From a virus: 35,655 nucleotides of DNA. Shown piece after piece: positions 1 through 6,310 of this stretch. A model generated the notes under the pieces. That model ran no database searches. It had not been told where the DNA came from and saw only the letters and a program-made list of their open reading frames with translations. The stretch spans positions 1 through 35,655 of the IMG/VR virus record IMGVR_UViG_3300020057_000099; one strand, written 5' to 3'. Made by a program: the position numbers and the translations under genes. Within the stretch, counting starts at the first letter, position 1. Every line of letters starts with the position of its first letter.

Positions 1-25
1 TACCGCTACCGTTGATATATTCCAT
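1..25 (-). CDS. 5' end of a small gene cut by the left window edge (MEYINGSG...)
   Basis: The minus strand starts at ATG (23-25) preceded by AGAGGGAATTAACT, the same ribosome-binding context as the Gly-rich gene next to it. Eight codons are visible (MEYINGSG), matching the conserved start of the neighbouring Gly-rich paralogues. If the molecule is circular, the reading frame continues at the right edge (35655 to 35588) as a lysine run and then IAALDMNAISKVFEVPKY and a TAA, giving 30 residues. The joined product keeps the family N-terminus but lacks the Gly-X repeat, so it may be a degenerate or recombined paralogue. The joining is inference; the start, RBS and eight codons are seen directly. 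Confidence 0.5.
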
Positions 26-37
26 AGTTAATTCCCT

Positions 38-217
38 CTACTCACAAATGCCGTCACCTTCACCACCGCCGCTACCTTCACCGTCACCGCTACCGCCGCC
101 GTAACCGCTACCGCTACCATCACCGCTACCGCCGCCGTAACCGCTACCGCTACCGTAACCGCAACCGTAACCGGCACCGTAACCGTAACCATCACCGCTG
201 CCGTCAATGTAATCCAT
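38..217 (-). CDS. Small (Gly-X)n protein, paralogue 1 of the tandem family
   Basis: A 59-residue protein that is almost purely alternating glycine and Tyr/Ser/Asp/Glu/Gly, starting MDYIDGSGDGYGYG and ending DGICE before TAG. It has a good RBS (AGAGGG, 8 bases before the ATG). I recognise no named family. Low-complexity Gly-Tyr proteins of this kind are expected to be disordered and possibly self-associating, but that is inference. The single Cys, penultimate at the C-terminus, is shared by the two larger paralogues and could serve for disulfide or metal-mediated pairing. The stop codon lies just upstream of the RBS of the next gene to the left, so the set reads as one operon. Coding status is supported by the conserved start/RBS/stop modules, not by homology. 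Confidence 0.6.
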   Translation of the reverse strand: MDYIDGSGDGYGYGAGYGCGYGSGSGYGGGSGDGSGSGYGGGSGDGEGSGGGEGDGICE

Positions 218-229
218 AGTTAATTCCCT

Positions 230-445
230 CTATTGGCAAACGCCGCTACCGCTACCTTCACCGCTACCTTCACCGTCACCGTAACCGTAACCGTAACCGC
301 TTCCGCAACCGTAACCATCACCGTCACCGTAGCCGCTACCGTCACCGCCACCGCCACCGTCACCGCTACCGATGCCGTAACCGCTACCGGCACCGTAACC
401 GTAACCGTAACCGTAACCATCACCGCTACCGTCGATGTAATCCAT
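230..445 (-). CDS. Small (Gly-X)n protein, paralogue 2 of the tandem family
   Basis: A 71-residue protein starting MDYIDGSGDGYGYGYGYG and ending SGVCQ. Glycine occupies almost every second position; partners are Tyr, Ser, Asp, Glu and, once each or rarely, Ala, Cys, Ile. RBS AGAGGA lies before the ATG (443-445), and the upstream paralogue's TAG stop is just ahead of that RBS. Start and end modules match the neighbours, while the middle differs in length and order of hexamers, as expected for slippage-driven variation. Function unknown. The opposite strand is also open here and would encode a Val-Thr/Ala-Thr repeat, but it lacks a comparable RBS at each unit. Confidence 0.6.
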   Translation of the reverse strand: MDYIDGSGDGYGYGYGYGAGSGYGIGSGDGGGGGDGSGYGDGDGYGCGSGYGYGYGDGEGSGEGSGSGVCQ

Positions 446-457
446 TATTTAAATCCT

Positions 458-706
458 CTACTCGCAAATGCCGTAACCGTAACCGTAACCGTTGCCGCTA
501 CCGCTACCGTAACCGTAACCGCTACCGTAACCGTCACCGCTACCGCTTCCGTAACCGCCGCCTTCACCTTCACCGCTACCGTTGCCGATACCGTAACCGT
601 CACCGTAACCGAAACAGTCGCCGCCGCCACCATCACCGCCACCATCACCGCCACCGTAACCGCCGCCGTAACCGTAACCGTAACCGCTACCGTTGATGTA
701 ATACAT
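458..706 (-). CDS. Small (Gly-X)n protein, paralogue 3 of the tandem family
   Basis: An 82-residue protein starting MYYINGSGYGYGYGGGYGGG and ending YGICE. It includes a GGGDGGGDGGGGD-like stretch and one internal Cys near residue 31 in addition to the penultimate Cys. It is the first of the family after the DUF6948-like gene, whose TAA ends two bases before this ATG; no clear Shine-Dalgarno is seen here, so it probably depends on translational coupling. Paralogy with the two genes to the left is evident from the MxYI-N/D-GSG start and the G-I/V-C-E/Q end. Function unknown. Confidence 0.6.
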   Translation of the reverse strand: MYYINGSGYGYGYGGGYGGGDGGGDGGGGDCFGYGDGYGIGNGSGEGEGGGYGSGSGDGYGSGYGYGSGSGNGYGYGYGICE

Positions 707-708
707 AG

Positions 709-1032
709 TTAAATGGAAACAAAAGTGGACACAGATTTGTAAGCGTCATCTGTCATCTCAGCTATTTCTAGACCAGGAGGATTAACAATTAGAACGCTGT
801 TTAATCTCGCGCCGATTTGATGATCCGCCTTATCCTTTAAGCCATTAGCCGCGATGTCTGAAACCGAACCTGATTTGTCGCGAGTATAAACTCTCCACAG
901 TCTATAGGCATTTGTCAGAATAACAGACGTGCCGTTAATTTCTTGCAGCAGGCCTACATGCACTCCAGCCACGTTTGCTCTCACAATTACGGGCCTACCA
1001 ATTAAATTATTACCAATTTTATTTTCACTCAT
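709..1032 (-). CDS. DUF6948-like small phage protein
   Basis: A 107-residue protein starting MSENKIGNNLIGRPVIVRAN. The pattern IGRPVIVR...AGVHVGLLQEI...VILTNAYRLWR followed by GLKDKADHQIGARLNSVLI resembles the DUF6948 family of small phage proteins as I remember it; the role of that family is unknown. The start at 1032 is chosen because AAAGGAG sits a few bases upstream of this ATG; an in-frame ATG 24 bases further upstream would place that RBS inside the gene. It is followed directly by the Gly-rich paralogues, so they are probably cotranscribed. Family assignment is from memory of sequence pattern and moderately sure. Confidence 0.7.
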   Translation of the reverse strand: MSENKIGNNLIGRPVIVRANVAGVHVGLLQEINGTSVILTNAYRLWRVYTRDKSGSVSDIAANGLKDKADHQIGARLNSVLIVNPPGLEIAEMTDDAYKSVSTFVSI

Positions 1033-1073
1033 TTTCTTTTCTCCTTTGTTTTTCAAGTATCTCTTTTAAATTA

Positions 1074-1313
1074 TTAATCTGCGTACATAGTGCTAGCCCC
1101 TGGCGCTACTATTAAATGCAGTCTGTTTTGAGAATCGTCGTCGAAATAAACGACATGCGTTCTGCAACGTTGATCCATTCGATCGACTCTGCGCCCGCAA
1201 CGATCTCTAATTGCGTAAACACCAGGCTTTAAGCAAAGGTCACATTCTTTAACCTTCAATCTTTTTGGCGGGTAGTAATTTTTTTCTAAATTTCTGACTA
1301 AGTTTTTACGCAC
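1074..1313 (-). CDS. Small Cys/His-containing hypothetical protein
   Basis: A 79-residue basic protein with ECDLCLKPG (CxxC near residues 24-27) followed by DRCGRR and QRCRTH, so two more Cys and a His are available. This looks like a small zinc-binding fold, although the spacing matches no family I can name. The GTG start overlaps the TAG stop of the upstream gene by one base (TAGTG), implying translational coupling; no good RBS is visible. Function unknown. Confidence 0.55.
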   Translation of the reverse strand: MRKNLVRNLEKNYYPPKRLKVKECDLCLKPGVYAIRDRCGRRVDRMDQRCRTHVVYFDDDSQNRLHLIVAPGASTMYAD

Positions 1314-1561
1314 TAGTCTTTAGTCTTTAGAAGGTGTTTCATGGATTCACCAAAGGAAGAGAATACTTTCTTTTCCTCCTTTGGTGGTCCGTTTGGTTTA
1401 ACGCGTTTAGATTCCTCGTAAGACCTGTGAAGTCCTTCACCAGCAAGGAAAAGTCTGACAGCGCCCTGAGGTAACCTTAATTTTATGCAAATCGTAGAAT
1501 GGCCGTGTCCTTCCTTAAAAAGCTTTCTTACTAAATCTTTTTGAGAATCATTTAGAGTCAT
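1313..1561 (-). CDS. Small helix-turn-helix-like hypothetical protein
   Basis: An 82-residue protein, MTLNDSQKDLVRKLFKEGHG..., whose first half resembles the resolvase/sigma-type helix-turn-helix pattern (LVRKLFKEG, STICIKLRLPQGAVRLFL). The C-terminal half is charged and Pro/Lys-rich. The start at 1561 is preferred because GAGGAAAG precedes it; a longer version would need a TTG start that overlaps the RBS. Its stop overlaps the next gene's GTG. It could be a DNA-binding regulator, but this is a fold-level guess only. Confidence 0.5.
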   Translation of the reverse strand: MTLNDSQKDLVRKLFKEGHGHSTICIKLRLPQGAVRLFLAGEGLHRSYEESKRVKPNGPPKEEKKVFSSFGESMKHLLKTKD

Positions 1562-1802
1562 TTTTTCTTTCCTCAACGTTTAACAAACAACGATAACTAC
1601 GTCCGCTAATACAATCCTTTAACCTAACTCCACATGAATCCGACCAAACGGTTTTACACTGCGCCAACATGCCTTTAGTACCAACTTGGTAATATGCAAC
1701 ATAACCCCCCGTCGCGGGATTACAGTTACTTAGTAATAACAGGAGGCTTAACGGAATTAATTTTGTCAAAAATAGTACTAAGGTCTGGTTTTTCTGTTGC
1801 AT
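1548..1802 (-). CDS. Small Cys-rich secreted or lipoprotein-like protein, overlapping the ATPase gene
   Basis: An 84-residue protein with a charged start, a hydrophobic core (LIPLSLLLLLS) and SNC at residues 25-27, resembling a lipoprotein signal; Asn at -1 is atypical for a lipobox, so ordinary secretion is also possible. The mature part has four further cysteines (QC, SC, DC, RC), suggesting disulfides outside the cytoplasm. Its first 77 bases overlap the 3' end of the ATPase gene in another frame, and its end overlaps the next gene's start by 14 bases. The upstream RBS is weak (GGGA). A membrane-surface role such as superinfection exclusion would be one possibility, but nothing here proves it. 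Confidence 0.5.
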   Translation of the reverse strand: MQQKNQTLVLFLTKLIPLSLLLLLSNCNPATGGYVAYYQVGTKGMLAQCKTVWSDSCGVRLKDCISGRSYRCLLNVEERKNDSK

Positions 1803-2484
1803 TTAATTTTCCCGATCTGTCCTTGCAGACACTTCTCGCCGTTGTTTGACAAAGCAATACACGCTCCCCGTTATCGTCGAACGTCAAACGGAATAACTCA
1901 TCTAAAATTCCTGGCACCGTTTTTTTAACTACGTTGCCCTGTCCAAGGTCAGGACCAAAAAAGCGCCTTCCTGTTTCTTTGTCTTCGTCAAGTTCTTCCA
2001 AGGCAGTCATGACGACATGATAATGCGGGATATCTCGCAGATATTTTATGATTTTAACCATGCCCTCACCGAGCAAACGAAACTCTAAAAATTTATCCAA
2101 TTCTTTGCCTTTTTTGTCAGCGTCTTTCTGTGACTCTTCCTTAGCATTTTCATGGAAATTTTTAGCCAGCTCCGTTAGAGAATCTAGATAAATTGTATTG
2201 TATTTTTCCTTTGTTTCCGCCAAATTAAGCCAGACACAGATTTCTCCAAGTCGCCTATGTCGCGCGGTTTGCGGAACCGGATTACCCTCACTGTCCTCTG
2301 ACAGCCTGACAGACGTTACGTCAAAGCCTGAAAGTGACAGCAATCCGCCTTCCGCGTCTATCACGATTGGCTTGCAATAATCCGGTAGGGTTTTCACAAG
2401 CGACGTTTTACCAATGCCAGGAATACCGTACACTAGAATTTTTAGCTGTTGTTGCTTGATTTCCCGTGAATTGAAAGTCTTCAT
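1726..2484 (-). CDS. P-loop ATPase, AAA_24 / Sak4-like recombination protein
   Basis: A 252-residue P-loop NTPase. Walker A is GIPGIGKT at residues 20-27, followed by VIDAEGG near residue 41, typical of the AAA_24 phage nucleotide-binding family related to RecA/Sak4 single-strand annealing ATPases. A Walker B-like NTIYLDSLTEL lies near residues 96-106, and FFGPDLGQGNVVKKTVPGILDEL is typical of the C-terminal half of this family. It likely supports phage DNA recombination or replication. It starts in a one-base overlap with the HTH gene's TAA (TAATG), so the two are translationally coupled. The family is fairly sure; the exact biochemical role is inferred. Confidence 0.85.
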   Translation of the reverse strand: MKTFNSREIKQQQLKILVYGIPGIGKTSLVKTLPDYCKPIVIDAEGGLLSLSGFDVTSVRLSEDSEGNPVPQTARHRRLGEICVWLNLAETKEKYNTIYLDSLTELAKNFHENAKEESQKDADKKGKELDKFLEFRLLGEGMVKIIKYLRDIPHYHVVMTALEELDEDKETGRRFFGPDLGQGNVVKKTVPGILDELFRLTFDDNGERVLLCQTTARSVCKDRSGKLNATEKPDLSTIFDKINSVKPPVITK

Positions 2485-2723
2485 TATTTTTTAGCCGGTC
2501 TGCCAAGCTTTGCTAGTTTCCAGTTTTTAATTCCAGTGACTTTAATCAGAAGCTTAATTGTTCGCTCTTTTGGGCAACTTGATCCTTTTAGCAGATTGTA
2601 GAAAGCACTATGACTAATACCAATTTTCTTGGCAATGGCGTAAAAAGTCATATCCTGCGCTAGCGCCCAGTTCCGTAAAATTTGCCCTTGTTGTTTAGCC
2701 GTAACAGTTGGTGTTGTTTTCAT
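2484..2723 (-). CDS. Small helix-turn-helix DNA-binding protein (Cro/CI-like)
   Basis: A 79-residue basic protein. Residues about 17-50 (RNWALAQDMTFYAIAKKIGI then SHSAFYNLLKG) form a classical helix-turn-helix of the lambda repressor/Cro kind, and the C-terminus is Lys-rich (KLAKLGRPAKK). The RBS AAGGGAG lies 9 bases before the ATG. It is likely an early regulator. A candidate target is the 17-bp palindrome at 7499-7515, though nothing in the sequence links them directly. It is cotranscribed with the ATPase gene through a TAATG overlap. Confidence 0.75.
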   Translation of the reverse strand: MKTTPTVTAKQQGQILRNWALAQDMTFYAIAKKIGISHSAFYNLLKGSSCPKERTIKLLIKVTGIKNWKLAKLGRPAKK

Positions 2724-2818
2724 TTCGTTTTCTCCCTTTGGTTAAAAATTGTTAGCGATCAAGTACACTACTAAACGTGCAAAGTAAAGCAATAAAAAAT
2801 GTAATCACAAAAATCCAC

Positions 2819-3055
2819 TCAGTTGATATTAGAATAATAGCCAATAATTTCTTTAGAGACATCATCTTCCCCACAGTTCGAGCAAACCGGACAAAAAAAC
2901 TCACAGTTAGCAGGAAGCCTTAATCTGTGTGATTCCCCTGGAACAAAATGACAAACACCCGTAGCAGTACCCCCGCAAGAAATGCATTCCTGATTTCCCT
3001 CAGCGACAAGATCTAGTGCTATTTCTAACGTCATAATATCCATAACATAATCCAT
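2819..3055 (-). CDS. Small zinc-ribbon-like protein
   Basis: A 78-residue protein with two cysteine knuckles: CISCGG (residues 24-29), then C35, and CEFFCPVCSNCG (residues 51-62). The arrangement of CxxC pairs indicates one or two structural zinc sites; I cannot name the family. Three in-frame ATGs (codons 1, 5, 8) are possible starts; AGGA is 4 bases before the first and better spaced for the second. It sits 6 bases downstream of the primase/helicase gene and belongs to that operon. A DNA- or RNA-binding accessory role is plausible by context only. Confidence 0.65.
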   Translation of the reverse strand: MDYVMDIMTLEIALDLVAEGNQECISCGGTATGVCHFVPGESHRLRLPANCEFFCPVCSNCGEDDVSKEIIGYYSNIN

Positions 3056-3061
3056 TACATC

Positions 3062-5647
3062 CTAAAGCAAATTTATGTCAACTATTTTGTTAGGAAATTC
3101 CATAACATTATTTTTTGGCTGTGGATTGACTGCCCTGAGTTCTTCCGCTCGTCGTGGTGTGCAGTATTTTAAAAGACCATTGCTACCGTTTTTTCTAGTA
3201 GACAGAATCACTTCTTCTATTTGCCCTGTCTCAAGAGCTTCTTTGTAAACCGCTGGCCGCATGTAAATTTGAATATTTTTTAAGATTCTGTTTTTTCCAA
3301 TCTCACGCTTTGTGCACTCATTTTTTTTGTAAACGAAATCTATTAGTTTCTGAACGGCGTTGTACATTTCATCGCCACCAGCTGCGGTGACACTTGGCAT
3401 TGAATCGGCCATCTGAGAAGCCCACAGCCAATAGCCCCATAAAATGGCTGTAGCCGAAACTTCACCGAAATGCACCGGAGGTTTGCAAGCGGCTATTACA
3501 TCGTACAACCCAGCAGGGATAACCGTTGTCGCTAGGATTTCAGTTAGAACTCTTTTTTCTTCTTCGTGGAATGCATCGGTGTTTGCAAGGAAGTCTAGTT
3601 TATACGTTAGGATTTCCTCTGTTATTTTCTTTGCAGAAGAAATAAGGGGAAGTTGTTGGCTAAACGTGTATATATTTGCGAGCTTAAACGTAATTTCTAA
3701 AGCGCGCCCCCAATATGATGTTATCCCTGGATAATCCTTACCTAACTCGCGTCCATTTTTGGAAACATAAGAGTCTAGCTCGTCTAGCAGGTCCTTAACC
3801 CCTTCGCTGAATGGAAGGTCATATGGCACGAAACCAAGTGAATCGGTTTGTTTCGGAGATAAATCAATAACTCCACCATTTGTGAAATCCTGAAAAATCT
3901 CTTCTCTGTTAATTCTGTTTTGGTATTCTGTTTCTGTTTCGCCAACACGTTTACACTCAGCAGTGAATCGGTAATCGGTATTATTCAGTGGCGCTAGCAT
4001 ATCCAAAATGACCTGTAAGTTTTTTGGCTTTGTTATTTCACTGAGTTTTTTTCTTTTTGTAAAATCTACGCTGTCGTAATTATCTCTTAAAAAAATAGTT
4101 CTTGGGTAAAAACCTGCGTCAATGCCCTCACCAGTTATGTTTTCGCTTGAACCACCTGTTGCGGCTAGTCCACAAATTGTGATGCAGGGATTCCGTATTT
4201 CCGTTTGCCGGCTAGCCACCCCAGAGGCATGTTTGCTTCCGAACTTCCCTTTTGAGGCGGTGAAACTATTTGATATATTTTTCTCTAAAGCGCCCCATGT
4301 GCCGAAGCCCTTCACCATTTTGGTGATTAAGCTGTCGTACTCGTCGCAGACGTTAACCCTTGTGCGCGCGCGTAGTTTATTCATCCCCTGCATGAAAGAC
4401 TCGCTAGACGCAAAATCAGAAGCGCCTTGCAATAAACTTGATCTGTCGCCAAGCCCATCTAAAATGTTTGTAATTGTAGTTTTGACCGCATTTTTCCCAA
4501 AGCTTGCCGGCGCAATTACAGTGATTAATAAATTAGTCCAGTTATCGTGCAGCTTAAATTTATTGCCGATCATTACGCTTAAAACACTTAACGGAGCGGC
4601 TATGGCTATTCTCGGTATAGGGTTAGCATTCATAGCATTCGCGTAATCGTAAATTAGTTCTATCGCGCCAAACTTTGGAATTATCGGAGAAAAAAGCGGA
4701 GGAGTTTCTTTGTACTGCTCACCAAGCTCGATTTCTTGATTATCTGTTACTAGCAAATTATCTATTGCTATGTTCAAATTTTCTTTTTGCTCATGAGTCA
4801 TTACCACGCCACCCCGTTTGACTAATTTTTTAGAGGCGTCGTCAACCATTCGCTCAGCTGCCTTTAGTCGATTGCCTCTATGTGGTTGAGTATTATCTCT
4901 AAACCACGGTCCTTCAACATGCGCCAAATGTTTCCACTCGTCGTATCTCAGAACCGCGCTGATAGTCTCAGTTGGCGTCAAGCTGTGCAGGGACTGCCAA
5001 ACGTAAGCGGAAAGAGAATTCCACCTACCAGCGCCCGGCGTCAGCCCATTGGCACCCATTGTGGCGCTAAACTCACCGGATAAAGCTGCAAACTGCTCTA
5101 TGCGTGCAAGCATCTCTTCTAAGGCAGACAAACCACCCTTAAAAAATGGCAAATTGTGAGGCTGTGCATCACTAAGTACCTCAAGAGTGTCTTTGTACGT
5201 GTACGATTTATTGGTTTTAGGACAATTAAAAACAGATGGCGCTACTAGCATGTAGGAATTAGATAATTTTAAATCCCAGCAATCTTTAAATGCCGATTTC
5301 TTTTTTTTGACTTGCTCAAATTGTTTCTCGTACTGAAAAAAAATTCCGAAACCTTTTGAACCTACACGCGTGAAATCATCACACGTTTTTGTGTACTCAG
5401 AGACAATTTCCAACACCTTTGGATTATTAGTGTCGAGATCGAATGCCCACGCGCTCGTTGGTCCCATCGCCATAGCGATATTGCATTCCGAGTATTCGCG
5501 CTCCCATATGCTGAAAAGTTTTTCGGTTGGGAGCATTTTCGAAAACTCATTCCAACCACTAACAAAAGTTCCCTTTTCTCCCTGCGTAGCGGGAAAAACC
5601 GGAAATCCTTGCTCAAAATACCTGCGCGCGTACTTACCAAATAGCAT
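3062..5647 (-). CDS. Primase-polymerase plus DUF3987 helicase-like replication protein
   Basis: An 861-residue protein. The N-terminal ~200 residues match the bifunctional primase/polymerase (prim-pol) domain: the catalytic pair lies in AFDLDTNN (D70, D72), followed by RVGSKGFGIFF and SYMLVAPSVF. The region from about residue 320 resembles DUF3987 (phage/plasmid helicase-like ATPase), with LLITVIAPASFGKNAVKTTI near residue 380 and an acidic NVCDEYDSL near 430. The Walker A is degenerate (GKN where GKS/T is usual), so ATP use is uncertain. It probably primes and helps unwind phage DNA; no phage DNA polymerase is encoded, so host polymerase is presumably used. RBS AGAGGG is 7 bases before the ATG. 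Confidence 0.85.
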   Translation of the reverse strand: MLFGKYARRYFEQGFPVFPATQGEKGTFVSGWNEFSKMLPTEKLFSIWEREYSECNIAMAMGPTSAWAFDLDTNNPKVLEIVSEYTKTCDDFTRVGSKGFGIFFQYEKQFEQVKKKKSAFKDCWDLKLSNSYMLVAPSVFNCPKTNKSYTYKDTLEVLSDAQPHNLPFFKGGLSALEEMLARIEQFAALSGEFSATMGANGLTPGAGRWNSLSAYVWQSLHSLTPTETISAVLRYDEWKHLAHVEGPWFRDNTQPHRGNRLKAAERMVDDASKKLVKRGGVVMTHEQKENLNIAIDNLLVTDNQEIELGEQYKETPPLFSPIIPKFGAIELIYDYANAMNANPIPRIAIAAPLSVLSVMIGNKFKLHDNWTNLLITVIAPASFGKNAVKTTITNILDGLGDRSSLLQGASDFASSESFMQGMNKLRARTRVNVCDEYDSLITKMVKGFGTWGALEKNISNSFTASKGKFGSKHASGVASRQTEIRNPCITICGLAATGGSSENITGEGIDAGFYPRTIFLRDNYDSVDFTKRKKLSEITKPKNLQVILDMLAPLNNTDYRFTAECKRVGETETEYQNRINREEIFQDFTNGGVIDLSPKQTDSLGFVPYDLPFSEGVKDLLDELDSYVSKNGRELGKDYPGITSYWGRALEITFKLANIYTFSQQLPLISSAKKITEEILTYKLDFLANTDAFHEEEKRVLTEILATTVIPAGLYDVIAACKPPVHFGEVSATAILWGYWLWASQMADSMPSVTAAGGDEMYNAVQKLIDFVYKKNECTKREIGKNRILKNIQIYMRPAVYKEALETGQIEEVILSTRKNGSNGLLKYCTPRRAEELRAVNPQPKNNVMEFPNKIVDINLL

Positions 5648-5664
5648 TACTTAACCCTCTTTTC

Positions 5665-5755
5665 GCTTGACGAGCGGCGAACGAGTCTCTATCTCTTATG
5701 AGGACTCATTCGCCGCAAACGATTGGTTTATTGATAAAATAAACCTCGGTCAAGC
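5665..5755 (+). ncRNA. Multi-hairpin structured element (candidate small RNA or leader)
   Basis: This gap between two leftward genes folds extensively. GCTTGAC (5665-5671) can pair with GTCAAGC (5749-5755), enclosing a 14-bp hairpin (5674-5687 with 5703-5716, one mismatch) and an 8-bp hairpin GGTTTATT/AATAAACC (5725-5732 with 5738-5745, loop GATAA). The 3' arm of the outer stem shares AAGC with the following terminator stem, so the two folds are mutually exclusive. TTGACG (5667-5672), 17 bases, then TATCTC (5690-5695) is a possible promoter giving an RNA of about 85-90 nt that ends at the terminator. The single mismatch becomes a G-U pair on the minus strand, so a leader for the leftward replication gene is equally possible. 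No known RNA family recognised. Confidence 0.4.
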
Positions 5756-5789
5756 TACATAGGATTAAAACTCCTATGTAGCTTTTTTT
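5752..5789 (+). terminator. Strong intrinsic terminator, plus-strand orientation
   Basis: A perfect 13-bp stem AAGCTACATAGGA (5752-5764) / TCCTATGTAGCTT (5772-5784) with a 7-base loop is followed by seven T on the plus strand. It points rightward, whereas the genes on both sides read leftward; the T run even overlaps the stop codon (5788-5790) of the neighbouring minus-strand gene. On the minus strand no U tract follows, so it should not end the leftward operon. It must terminate a rightward transcript, which supports a small RNA here, or block antisense reading into 5790-7482. Confidence 0.8.
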
Positions 5790-6057
5790 ATTCTCCCATT
5801 CCGCGTAAATAGGCATGTAGCAAATTATAAAGTTCTTTTTTTGACACATGCCCGATTTGCATAACGTCTGAAGTCGCGCCGTTTTTACTTACAATACAGT
5901 GCAACGAATGGCCACCGTAAGCACTGCTTATATGAAAGTTTCCGATCTGTGCGATAAGCTTGCTATCGTCTTTTTTATAAGTTTCCATAGGCGCTTTTTT
6001 AATTTTATTAATTCTATTAATCAGCCTTTGTAGATCTTCCAATTTAATTATTTTCAT
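5788..6057 (-). CDS. Hypothetical small protein
   Basis: An 89-residue protein, MKIIKLEDLQRLINRINK..., basic in the first third and with a GGHSLHCIVSKNG stretch near the middle. The start at 6057 is chosen because AAGGGG lies 7 bases before it; an ATG 30 bases upstream would include this RBS. I recognise no family. It is the last gene of a four-gene leftward set coming from the divergent promoter near 7500. Confidence 0.65.
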   Translation of the reverse strand: MKIIKLEDLQRLINRINKIKKAPMETYKKDDSKLIAQIGNFHISSAYGGHSLHCIVSKNGATSDVMQIGHVSKKELYNLLHAYLRGMGE

Positions 6058-6083
6058 TTTAATTCCCCTTTGGAAGTTTAAAT

Positions 6084-6290
6084 TCATATCGCTTCTGAAA
6101 ACCTAAAACGGTTATCAATAATAACGCCATTCATTCTAAATTGGTCCACAAAATCTTTCTGCAATTGCATGATGTGCATTGCAGTTCCGAATTTCTCGCA
6201 TTCAATCGGTCTTATTTTGCAATGTGTTGTGTCCATTACTTTTATTTCATAATCGCACTTTCCTACATTGCAATTAAAACTGTATTCCAT
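6084..6290 (-). CDS. Hypothetical small Cys-containing protein
   Basis: A 68-residue protein starting MEYSFNCNVGKCDYEIKVMD, with C7, C12, C24 and C31, so a metal site is possible though no standard motif fits. The RBS AAGGAG lies about 8 bases before the ATG. No family recognised. It lies between two other orphans in the leftward set. Confidence 0.65.
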   Translation of the reverse strand: MEYSFNCNVGKCDYEIKVMDTTHCKIRPIECEKFGTAMHIMQLQKDFVDQFRMNGVIIDNRFRFSEAI

Positions 6291-6310
6291 TTTTATTCTC
6301 CTTATTTTAG

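Larger units (their letters stand above)
48..706. repeat. Interrupted hexamer (CCGNNN) tandem repeat tract
   Basis: Nearly all of this stretch is built of 6-bp units such as CCGTAA, CCGCTA, CCGTCA, CCTTCA and CCGCCG on the plus strand. The tract is broken three times by short, near-identical spacers (around 211-245, 434-470 and 700-711) that contain a start codon, an RBS and, on the other side, a stop codon for the minus strand. Read on the minus strand the hexamers are Gly-X codon pairs. The homogeneous units suggest expansion by slippage or unequal recombination; the preserved spacers argue that the minus-strand genes are what selection keeps. Confidence 0.9.

Noticed and set aside
32-706. 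CRISPR array
   Set aside because: The repeated modules between the hexamer blocks look superficially like repeats and spacers, but the blocks are hexamer tracts and the modules are gene starts and stops; there are no unique spacers.
233-712. Plus-strand 159-codon Val-Thr/Ala-Thr repeat ORF
   Set aside because: It is the complement of the minus-strand Gly-X genes. The minus strand has a repeated RBS-ATG-stop module at each unit (two of three units with a clear RBS); the plus strand has a single start, no RBS and a composition expected from the hexamers.
4122-4646. Plus-strand 174-codon ORF opposite the replication gene
   Set aside because: The opposite strand encodes the prim-pol/DUF3987 protein with recognisable motifs, and no RBS is seen for this ORF.
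5665-5755. Possible tRNA (7-bp outer stem of acceptor length)
   Set aside because: The interior has no T-arm (no GGTTC-type loop next to the 3' arm), no anticodon arm of 5 bp and 7-base loop, and no CCA or D-arm signature. The inner hairpins are 14 and 8 bp long.
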